In this document: positions 50,085-61,145 of the stretch, one piece after another | How positions within the stretch are numbered: position 1 is the stretch's first letter | Layout of the letters: each line of letters opens with the position of its first letter | Program-made: the position numbers and the translations under genes | Assembly: GCA_907165065.1 (NCBI GenBank) | Contig: OU015524.1 | Coordinates: 35,655,295-35,719,294 of the forward strand | Direction of reading: 5' to 3' | From: Caprimulgus europaeus | Taxonomy: Eukaryota; Chordata; Aves; Caprimulgiformes; Caprimulgidae | Length of the DNA: 64,000 bases | The notes under the pieces: generated by a model | The model's input: the letters and a program-made list of their open reading frames with translations, nothing else | What the model was told of the DNA's origin: nothing | Database searches by the model: none

Positions 50085-50179
50085 AAAAAAAAAAAAAAAA
50101 AAGCTAATGAACTTTAAAAGTTATTAAAATCCATGGTTTATGTACTCTCTCATATGTTGAAAAAAAAAAAAAAAAAAAA
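50085..50179. repeat. Two poly-A tracts (A18 and A20) 57 bp apart
   Basis: A18 at 50085-50102 and A20 at 50160-50179, each followed by GCT. They are not preceded by a recognisable retroposed gene on the plus strand. Confidence 0.9.
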
Positions 50180-52960
50180 GCTCTGATAGTTCTACCCACT
50201 AGTGAAATATAGAAAATAAGTTACTCAAAAATTCCTATGTTTCTGAATTATGCTTAAAGAAATAAAATTTTGGTTGTATAGTGTCGAGAAAATAAGAATC
50301 CTAATCTTACTGCACAGCTACTATCTAATCACAGAACAATAAATCAATAAAATGAACAAGAGAGCACTGCCAAGTGAGCATTCTTTTTCATTGATAATCT
50401 TCAACATAAACACCATGTAAAAAAATATATATGTAAATACAGAATATTTGCAACACAGTCAAATGACATAAGATTTAGTGTCTCAATTTAACTAAAGTCT
50501 CAAATTCCTGCCTTGGAAATTGTTAAATAGAACTACAGCAGAAACCAACTAAAATTCAAAACTCCAAATGATTTATAAGTTCTTCCATATGCAACATTTA
50601 AAAACATTATGCTTAGCAGATCACCTCCCCACCATGTAACACATCCTTTCCCAAGCCTTGAGCTGATAACAAGTTCTTAAGTCTAAAAACACAGTACAGA
50701 GAGAGATACACTAATCCAGTATGGAAAGAACAAAAACATGGATAGTTTTGAAGGAATTTTATATAATGAACAAAGACTATATTAGTGCCACATGAAAGCA
50801 GAAAAAGACAGCTCCAGAAATTAAATTCATTCTCCCCATCTCATACTCAAATCTCTAGTGCGAGATTAGGAAGTACAATGGGCAGTCTGTGTTTGGGATA
50901 AGTATACCATGTTATTTTGAAATTATCATACTAGAGCTTTTATTACTTTATTAATCAACCTCAGTCTAATCACTTTACTAATCAAATTCAGTTGGTAATT
51001 TTCCATTACTTGAGTACATAAAGTTCGTAAAGGATTTTTTTCCACCTTTCCACCTTCAACATCTCTATGGTCCTGATGATAACATATCAGCTTTGATATT
51101 GAGCTTGCCTAACTTTCAATCTCTTTATCCTCTCCACATTTTTTATTGTCCTTTTCTTCTATGGCTGACAGAGATAGGGTCTGGCTAAAAAGAAAAAGCT
51201 CTCTCTCTGTATTTAATCTCTGGAACCTTGTTAGCATCCTTGTTAGCCTCATACACTTTACTGGTACACTTGATGTTCCTCTTTATTTATGATTTTGCGG
51301 GCAGGAAGATTAGAAAAAAAATTGTCTTGTCAGTCTGCCAGAATCAATCCCTAGTTAATACCTCTGGGACTCCAGCACTGACTGTCCACCCAAGAGTCCT
51401 TTCCGCATGAATGCTCTCAACAGCCATAAACTACAATGTTTCTCTATCACCTAACCCATCCAACATGTTAATGTGGCATTATCTTGCTTTGCTTTTGCCC
51501 TCCTTCTCTAACAACTCTAAGATGTCCCACTTCTTAAAGGTTTTTATTATATTTAACATGGGTTTAGCTTGATTTATGCCAAAGGAAACTGGTGCCATCA
51601 TACATTCCACTTTCCCACTATCACCACAGTCCAGTACGTACTACCCAACTGGTACCTTAACTCCAGGCAGACAGAAGATGATGAATGGAAAAGTACCTTT
51701 CAGTCTTCCCTAACATGGAAACTCCAGACACACAAAATTTTCATGATGTTCTTGTGATGCTCGGGTCCTTTTTCTTCAATTTCTCTGAAGTCTGAAGACT
51801 CCTTCTGAAATCCCACACATCAGCCTGACCTCTCCACTCTCTGCCTAACTACATATTTTCATTTTCCTTGCCCTTCTCATGCTCTCTCTTACCTCTGTAT
51901 GTTTTTTAATCAGCAAGTTGATGTCACAACTTGACTGCTCTTGTATCCTAGCTGCTCCCTTAGCTCTGTGCTTCTTCCAGTGATTCTCTTGCCAGCTGTG
52001 TGCTCTGTGGGTAGATTTATTGAGCAAAGTCAACAAATCTTTAGCAAACTCTGCTGCCTCAATATCATAAAAACACTGAGCTTCAGCATGTGCCTCTATG
52101 ACTGCTGGTTACAGTTTGTTCATAAGCTTTGCCAAATGCTACTTGATGCAAAATACATAATTAATGTACTCAAAGATGATGAAAATACCACTGTTTCTGT
52201 ACCCATCTCTGCATTTTCCCAGGCTTTGATCCACTTCCAGTGCTACTCCCCAGCAACAACACCATCTTCTAGCCTTTACAGGAAAAAAAAAGATTAACCC
52301 TCCACTCAGTTAACCCACCTTTTGCTTCTTTTGGTCACCATCTGCTCAGCATTTTGGCCTCTTGCTTAGGCCACTCAACCCATGTTTAAGTTTAGAAGGC
52401 AAGTATACCAGCATATACCACAAACAGGAAGCTTTCCCTTAAGATGTCAAAATTAATACCAATTTCCCCCTTTTTGCTCTGCTTGCTGAGCTTACAAAAA
52501 TTACAAACTACATAGCAGTGAAAACTATTGCTGTATTTGCTTAACACCTACCATCCTAGACCCCATCTGGCAGAAGTATACTAGGAATATGTCAAAATTT
52601 AAGTACATCCTCAAGAAAGAAAGGGAGAGGAAAGGCCTTGCAAAAAAAATGCACAACACCGAAACAACATATTAGAATATTAATTTTGGATTAAAAATGA
52701 AATAGATAATGTAGGTTTTACAAATGGCCAACTCTGGGCATCTGTCTTTACTTATAAAACCTATATATCTTTGTAAGTGCCAAAGTAGGGACACTAATTT
52801 TGGGACTGCTTGGGCGGGTCTAGGCTTATGGATCAGGCACTGAAGAGCCTGATGGTGCAAATACACAGCTGGAATTGTTCAGCTGCTTGGAAAAAAGGTG
52901 TTTGGAAACCAAGGGGGTAAGAAATAAAAATGCACCTGTAGTGAAAACAATCCTGCTATC

Positions 52961-53044
52961 TCATCTCATCTCATCTCATCTCATCTCATCTCATCTCATC
53001 TCATCTCATCTCATCTCATCTCATCTCATCTCATCTCATCTCAT
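52961..53044. repeat. TCATC pentanucleotide array, about 16.8 perfect copies
   Basis: Sixteen uninterrupted TCATC units at 52961-53040 plus TCAT. It is preceded by an imperfect unit (CTATC). All units are identical, which points to recent expansion. The minus strand, which is the TTC27 transcript strand, reads (GATGA)n. Confidence 0.98.
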
Positions 53045-56000
53045 TATTACCATGATTTCTAAGAATTTAGTAGGTGTACGGCCCAAACTGAACTAGGCTT
53101 TACTACTCAAGAACAATGCAGAGGAAAGCTTTGTAAGAGTAACAGCAATGACATGTGTAACTGTGGTTATGCAATTGCAAAGTTCTTATTTTATTCGTGA
53201 GTTTATTTTACAAATTATGAATAAACAGGAAAATTTATCATCAAAAAACTCCTTGGACTCCTTACCACAGAACTCTGTCACACAGATAAAGAATTTCTAT
53301 TGCTTAGTATTTATGAAACAAAAAGTGAGCATTTTTTTAAGGTTATGCAACAAGAAGCTCTTGTGGATCCTGTAAAATTTACAAAAAAAAAAAACTTCAA
53401 AAAATTCATTGTTAAATTAATTCAACTTTTCATGCAACTTAAGACCTAATTCTATATGCTTTAAAATCATTACTTTTGGGGGCAGTGATACTAAAATACT
53501 TGTCTAATAGAAAACCTACATAATTCTTGAAGCATCAAAACTTCAAGTGGCTTTATTATTTTTCAAACTGTCCTCTGTCAAATTACATTTTCTAACAAAA
53601 AAGTCTGAAGAATGCTGCAGAAGAACGAACTGTAGTCTAAGTTAATTTGGGATGCACTATGACAATAACTGTCACAGCCTTGTTCCACAATAGTGTACTC
53701 AGTAATACATAAATACAGAAGTACTAATAATAGCTGCATTCACCCTGAAGAAAACATGTATTACCTAATCGGTGTCTAAAATTCAGAAACTGTATACAGG
53801 TCAGAAAGCAGATGACAAATACAAAGAATTAAATATACAGAATAATTAGGGTTTTCTGAATTTTCTTTCCTGTGAATTGGATCAGATATTCCAGTCTTTT
53901 CTAATGTACTGTAAGTATTTTAATACCTTGTGGATGTGTAATTAGATCTTGAGTTACATCCTTTTGTTAAATTTACCTTAAAAAAAAAAAACAAAAAAAC
54001 AAAACCAAAACTACATTTAGAATCCAAACAACAAGCTTGTTTCAACAGCTCTCTGTCGACCCAAGAACTCCTGTAACCAAATCCACTGGGACAAACTGAG
54101 ACATACCCAGACTTCTAAAATCCAATGGTCAAAATACTTAATCTTCCAGAGAAGCAATGCCAGAAACTATGAAGCAATAAAACCAGTTTTGATATAACAA
54201 TGCAGTAAAGTTTTGCTTAATGGGAGAGAACAACTTCTGTTTGATAAATATGAACATAATGTGGAAAAAATGAAAACAGTTGAGATTAGTTTAAACTTCA
54301 TGAGGGAGATTAGGACCAAATAGTGATTACTTTATTGACTGGCAATTTGATTACCAGATAAAAAGACATAAAACTGTACATTTGACTTAAAGGAAATAAT
54401 GAGGTATCCTTTTAAAAAGTTCAGATGATATATTTGTTAAATGATGAAAATCTCTGAATAGTCAAGAATTAAAGCATCCAAACACAAAACAAAAGCTATT
54501 AAGCAAGGATGTATTTCAACATCAAGAAAGAAACTCTCCCCCTCATTTATTTAATTTTCAAAGGGGAATTATGACATTAAATACTTGAGGAAAATTTATT
54601 ACAACAATTACTATTATAAATTATGATTTGTGATGCATGGAAATGCAAAAAGACCATTTCTTACATTGTGCAAAGATGTCAAGATGAAGTGCACTACTTG
54701 CTGGAGATTTTACATTATTCACATTCTCAGGAGGCTGAAAATGTTCTGTGAGAACTCTGCAGAAGTTCAATGTTTAAAAGTGCAAAAATCTTATCCTCTT
54801 TTTAATCCTCATTCAAATATAAGTCTTACTTGCATTAAAATCTTGTAGCCTTAAAGAATTCCATTTTTGCTCATTTTGCAAGCTCACCCTTTCAGTCATT
54901 CTTCTAATGAAATTATCGCTTGATAGTGTTCACCTCAAAAGGTGTGTATATTTAAACCAACTAGAGGACTATGTATCACACTACTCCCTAGGAACAGCTG
55001 GCTTAGGATTTGTTAAAGCTAACTTTAAAAGGTGGTATAGCACTGGCTGCCTACTTTGTATTGCAAATGAATGGTTACACGGCACCTGGAACACCGGAGC
55101 TTCAACATGTCAGGATGCTTCACAGAGAGAAACTGCTAATAAGGCAATGCCACTCTAGAACTCTAAAAACAAGCAGCACTTGAAACAAAATTAACTGAAA
55201 CATTAAAGGAGAAGGCTTCAGGCTGCAAGTTTTCAAAGCTAAGTCCATTTGCATTGAAAGTGGTGTTTTAACTACTTTGTCCAATTTTTTGGTAAAAACT
55301 CTTGGTTGTATCTAATCCCTACACAGAAAGAAATCAATTTGCATTTTGCTTATGGTAAATTGTACAATAGTGTGTACATATACAAGCAATGAAAAAAACT
55401 ACAAGTTGTCTGTAAGTAGCAGAAAAAGCCTCATTGAAGCTTTACCACAAAACATAAGTAAACATACTATAAATAAATATTCAAAATAAACATTTATATA
55501 TGGCAAAAAATATTTAGAACTTAGCGATTAGATTGGAATTTCTGCAGAATGTAAAAAATATACTTAAAATCAAACAAAGAATTTCAGAGGAAGAGTTCTT
55601 AAAACAGTGTTATTAATTGCAAGCCTGTAAACATTTGTGCTTCTTCCTACCCAAGGTAGAGACTGGGTAGTATTCTGTTACATAAATAGAAATCCAAGGA
55701 AAAAAGCACAATACAAAATAAAATGTGTTGTATTCAGGTAACTCAGTGCAGTTTTTTACTGACAATCATACCAAGCATAATACTTTCATGTTACTTAGAT
55801 GTCCTTAGGCAAAAAAATATTGTCTAGTCTTATCTAGAGAACTGTAACCTGAAATCATAAATATTCAGCTGCTCTAATCCCTAACAGCACTTTAGAATTT
55901 AGTGCACTAGATATAGCCAACTTTTTGCTGGTGTTAAAAAAATAAAAATGTTCTTTTGCTAAAATCTAGTTTTCAACTATTCTGTTTAGTCACAAATTTC

Positions 56001-56782
56001 AAGAACATCTTTAGTTATTCGGTAAATGGGAGAGGAGTATGAAGAAAAAAGACATTTTTGTCCGGAATTTGATCAGAATGTCTCAGATAACATCTTGGGA
56101 TACCCATTGCTTTCCCTTATTTAAAAAAAAAAAATCTTTTTCCTAAGAACAGCTTCCCTATACAGTGAAATCTTGACTGATACCCAGTAGTTTCTTTTGG
56201 AAAATTACTTGAAGGGAAATACACATTCTTCCAGTAGCTGAGCCTGACCCAGTAACCATAGAGTATACGATGGTAAGTACATTAGAAATATGACACAGGC
56301 AAGTGTTTAAACTTTAGCTATCCCAAAGAAAGTCAATCACATATAAATCAGTCTGTTTCCAATATATGTATTTTCTTGAAAGACATCCAATCCAGTACTT
56401 CACATGTTCTTGGAAAGCTCTCTATACATCAGGGAAAAACAAACAAACCCCCTATTGTTCCCTGTTAATGATTGATCTACTCACCAAAGAGGAAAATACA
56501 CATCTTCAGCAACAACTGGATTGAAATCAGTTTGATTTCCAGTAAAAATGAAAACACACTATATGCAATAAATATTCCATGCCTGATTGTATGACATATT
56601 CAAATAGAAGCACATTAAGATCCCCTGAAGACTCAGTTCTTCTTTATCAAAAAAAGAATAATCCACAAAAATACAATTCTTTCCACAATCATATAGGAGT
56701 ATTGGGCACACCCTGGCTGGTACACAGGCAATTAAGAAACTGAATCAAAAGAAAATTTTCATTCATCTGAATGGAGTTTTAT

Positions 56783-57211
56783 GTACTGGGACAGGCACTG
56801 TTTAACATCTTTGTTGGTGTCATGGATAGTGGCATTGAGTGCATCCTCAGCAAGTTTGCCAACGACACCAAGCTGTGTAGTTTGAGTGACACACTGGAGG
56901 GAAAGGATGCCGTCCAGAGGGACCTTGACCAGCTTAAGAGGTGGGCCTGTGCAAACCTCATGAAGTTCAATAAAGTCAAGTGCAAGGTCCTGCACCTGGG
57001 TTGGGATAATTACTTCCTGTGAGGGTGGTGAGACACTGGAACAGGTTGCCCAGAGAACCTGTGGATGCCCTCTCCTTGGAAGTGTTCAAGGCCAGGCTGG
57101 ATGAGGCTTTGAGCAACCTGGTCTAGTGGAAGGTGTCCCTGCTCATGGCAGGGGGGTTGGAACTAGATAATCTGTAAGGTCTCTTCCAACCCAAACCATT
57201 CTATGATTCTA
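56783..57211 (+). mobile_element. CR1 LINE with large internal deletion
   Basis: The plus strand begins in the reverse transcriptase region (LGQALFNIFVGVMDSGIEC, SKFANDTKL, where the catalytic FADD has become FAND; then MKFNKVKCKVLHLGW). At about 57005-57020 it jumps to the 3' end of the element (TGTGAGGGTGGTGAGACACTG onwards). It ends with CCATTCTATGATTCT, the CR1 3' tail. Several hundred bases of ORF2 are missing in between. Antisense to TTC27. Confidence 0.92.
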
Positions 57212-59977
57212 CGTTTTCTCCTTCTCTTTTCCAACTCAGGTTTTTCTGCGTGCCCCTGCCAGATATGGGACAGGCTACATTCTGCTGAATTCAGAGTCAG
57301 AGTTCACAGGCAAATACTGGCTTACGCTAAGCCCTGGCAGTGTTTGCAGCAGTGTGAGGATAATGTAGCAGTCTACTAAACTATGCATGCTAGCAGCAGA
57401 CCCAGATTTGCAGTTGTGGTATAATTCTGGGAGAAGAGCCTTACTACAGTAATAGGATGGTAGGAGCTGTACCAATTCAACCCTCTGTCTATATGGCAGA
57501 TGGATAAGGGAGAAGATACCTAAGTGGACCCACCTGCATCAACAATGAGGGTCATATAGCATTTCAATCGCTTTCCTAAAAAAGAACTGACAGCAGTTTG
57601 CAGAGCAATTGCTCCTTCCTTTGTAGAAAGCTGAGACCTGAGGAAGTCCTCAAGTTCCAGTAACTGTCCTCAAAGACAGTTGATTCAGAAGATGATGTTG
57701 TGGTTTGATCTTACCACTTGAACATATATGGATTGAACAGATTTCCTGATTTAAACTTCTATTAAATGGACAATATTTTCCAGGATATTAAGCAGTCAAG
57801 GATTATTCCTTTGTCTGCAATGTGAAATTATTTTGTCTCTCCCTTTCCTCCTTCTTTGCAATGGTAGTTGTTGTAACCATTGGGAGGAAATGTTCTGCTT
57901 ACTAATGTTTTGGTTTCTCTTACACAGTTAGAGGACTACAGGGGAAGACTGTGTTGAGGTCACACACCACAGCTGTGTGGTGGTGAGGGCTAGACAAGAT
58001 TGTCTATGGCCGCACAACAGCATGGCTCAGGAGATCAACTCACAGCAAAGGAGACAGCTTTTTACATTTCATAAAGACAGGCAAAAAAAATCTTTCAAGA
58101 AAGAGGACTACATCAAGAACTAATATGTCTTCTATATAAAACAAACTTTAAAAAGATAATGTTAATGTTCAAAGGACAAATTAAATCTTCCACCAGCAGC
58201 TGCCACCATCTACTTCCTGCTACCACTTTTTCCAGGGGAGAGAATAATGTGAGCCCGGGAGTCTGCTGGGCCTCTGGCCATTAATCCAACCCTCAGCCTG
58301 CACCTTTAATAGAGAACCAGAACAAAGAAGGCAGATTTCAGACCAGAGGAATTGTCCTGGCAAGGTGCAGCTTGAGAGTTCCTGAAATAGTTTAAGATTG
58401 CACGATAATTTGGCATTTTATAACTTTTAAGTGTCTGAACTTGCAACATTATTAATGACCTTTGTTTGCACCCATTTTACACAGGGGAAAATGGAATAAA
58501 GCAGGAGATGAAGCATTCTGTGGTAGAATCATTTACTGCATGTTTCTATTTCTAGACAACTTCAATGTTTGCACAGATCTGCATCTGGAAAAAATGGGCA
58601 GGTATAGCACAGCAATGTGCGTAATAGCTACAAACAGTAATATTTATGCCATTTAAAATCTAGCTAGTTCAGGCATGATAGGTCACATTGCTTACAAAAA
58701 CAGCTCCACATCTGTCAACATGCCCAAGTCCTATCACAAAACCACAGTGCTATAATCTACAATATTCAGACAGCAATACTCTGAAGAAACTGGGTAACTG
58801 CAACAGCAAATGGAAATATTGAAAAGAGCCAATAACATATCATATCATCACAGAACTCTCCATACACTGATCCAAATGATTATTTGAATCAATGATCCTT
58901 AAATCAGTTTGGAAAGTTCAGAAGCCAAATATATTCCTCAATTCATAACTATAACTGGAACAGGAACTAATTGTGTGGAGTTAGGCCAGCAAAGTGTTCT
59001 CTGGTTAGAAGCTACATTCAGCCCACGCTGTTGCAATGTTTGTCTCCAGTACAATAGTTTCCAATCAACTGCTTCGTAACATACAAGAATCCCAAAATTT
59101 CCTACATCTGAAGATTTAGAAACCACGTATAGTTACCGTACTAAATATTTTTTTAAATAACCCAATCCTCCTGTAACTTACTGGAGAGCTCAGCCCTTTA
59201 TTTTGGTAGAAACATCTATCAGAAAAAGCAGTTCTCCCTACTACAGCATCACAGTTACCAACTAATTTCAATGCATGAACATTTTAGTTTTTGGAATTAT
59301 TTCTTGTTTTTATAAATTACACAAGCATTTAATCTAAAAAAAGAAAAATAACCTTTTTCCCCTTATTAACTACACAATAGTCCATTCTTTTCTATTTTAT
59401 CTTTTCGACAAGCATTATTTTTCTTCACTATTTCTAAATTTATCTCACAAATATTTGTCACCAGTTTAATGACCTTTTTAAAAAACCCTTCACTCCATTT
59501 TCTGTTAATCCATACTCTGTAGGTCAATGATTACATACCTCCATGACTTCATCAGTTTTGTGGCAGAAACTGATCTGCTGAAATCTTACTCTTAACTGGT
59601 GTTCAAGAAACAAATTGCCTAAAGTGTTTTCCTTGTGTTCCTGGTGTTGATTTACATAATAAATGTAAAATGCTTCCAATCTAATGTTCTCAGACTCTAC
59701 TCTGATTTGGCTATACAACCTCTTTCTTGCCCCTACTCTAAAAATGGAGAATAATACTTTTCAGCTTTTATCAGATTTGCCACTGAAAATCTCCTTTGAC
59801 AATAAATGCAGCATTGGTGTCTCTTAAAATCACAGCTTATATGCTGACCTGAGGAAGTTTTGGGGGGTTTTTTTGTTTGTTTTGTTTTTGTTGTTGTTTT
59901 TTTATCAAAAGAAAAGCCTTACTGACAGACTGTTTATTCTTTCTTTACTGAGTGAGTATATAAGAACAAAAGCAAGG

Positions 59978-60367
59978 ACCGGGAGCTGGGCCTCTTTAGC
60001 TTGGAGAAGAGGAGGCTGAGGGGGGACCTCATTAATGTTTATAAATATTTGAAGGGTGAGTGTCAGGAGGATGGGGCCAGGCTCTTCACAGTAACGACCG
60101 ATGATAGGACGAGGGGCAATGGGTGTAAGCTGGAACACAGGAGGTTCCGCTTAAATTTGAGAAGGAACTTCTTTATGGTGAGAGTAACAGAGCCCTGGAA
60201 CAGGCTGCCCAGGGGGGTTGTGGAGTCTCCTTCTCTGGAGATGTTCAAGACCCGCCTGGACGCCTTCCTGTGTGATCTCATCTAGGTGTTCCTGCTCCAG
60301 CAGGGGGATTGGACTGGATGATCTTTCAAGGTCCCTTCCAATCCCTAACATTCTGTGATTCTGTGAT
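59978..60367 (+). mobile_element. CR1 LINE, young 5'-truncated copy
   Basis: The plus strand has an open frame from [16 protein letters not shown] through [20 protein letters not shown] to [10 protein letters not shown] and stop at about 60285. The 3' UTR and TTCTGTGATTCTGTGATCAC tail follow. It is very similar to the copy at 29632 (by eye roughly one difference per 15-20 bases) and in opposite orientation. It lacks the 12-base duplication seen there. Antisense to TTC27. Confidence 0.95.
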
Positions 60368-60740
60368 CACAAATTATTGGGATTTACTAAATTGGCTTTG
60401 ACTTACTACCTATTCCAACTTTTGTAAGTATTAGAGCACCACTATTTCTATATTCTTTCACTTTAAATACTTCTAAAACTAAATCATTTCCTGCAATGGT
60501 TAAAGCAGCACTAAAATACCTTCTAATGGAGGAATCTTTCTGAACAATGCTGGATCACTTTCAAAATATTAAAAACAAACAGACACAAACACTTCTATCA
60601 ATAACATTTGTCTCATTTTTATTGTACTATTTCCCACCAATTGTTTTTGCACATCTCAGCTTCATTTCAGTAAATAAGGCCCTATCTATTGCATCATCTG
60701 CATGCATCTACTACATGCATGAGTATAAAGCAGTCTTTCA

Positions 60741-61145
60741 AGACTGAATCCTTGGCCTTGTTAAATCTCATACAATTGATCTCGGCCCATCGATCCAGCC
60801 TGACCAGATCCACTCTGTCGAGCCTTCCTACCCTTGAGCAGATCAACACTACCACCCAGCTTAGTGTCATCTGCAAACTTACTGAGGCTGCACTCAATCT
60901 CCTTGTTCAGATCATTGATAAAGATATTAAACAAGACTGGCCCCAATACCGAACCCTAGGGAACACTGCTGGTGACCAGCCACCAACCAGTTTTAACTCC
61001 ATTCACCACAATTCTCTGGGCTCAGCAAATTTTTTACCCAGCAAAGAGTACATCTAAGCCATGAGCTACCAGCTTCTCTAGAAGTATGCTGTGGGAGACT
61101 GTGTCAGAGGCCCTACTGAAGTCTGTGTAGAAAATATGCACATCT
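60741..61145 (-). mobile_element. CR1 LINE reverse-transcriptase fragment, no 3' end
   Basis: The minus strand reads DFSRASDTVSHSILLEKLVA, then after frame breaks [50 protein letters not shown] (intact FADD catalytic motif) and further downstream remains. It contains stops and small deletions. It is only a central piece of CR1 and ends well before the element's 3' tail, so either a later deletion removed the end or it was split. Confidence 0.9.

Noticed and set aside
52875-53096. Regular array at 52961-53044 considered as a CRISPR or protein repeat (LISSH repeats)
   Set aside because: It is a simple pentanucleotide tandem repeat without spacers, and the peptide repeat is just its translation.
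54907-55158. 83-codon plus-strand frame with somewhat protein-like composition
   Set aside because: It has no recognised motif, no splice context and no similarity to a family I know, so it was left as chance.
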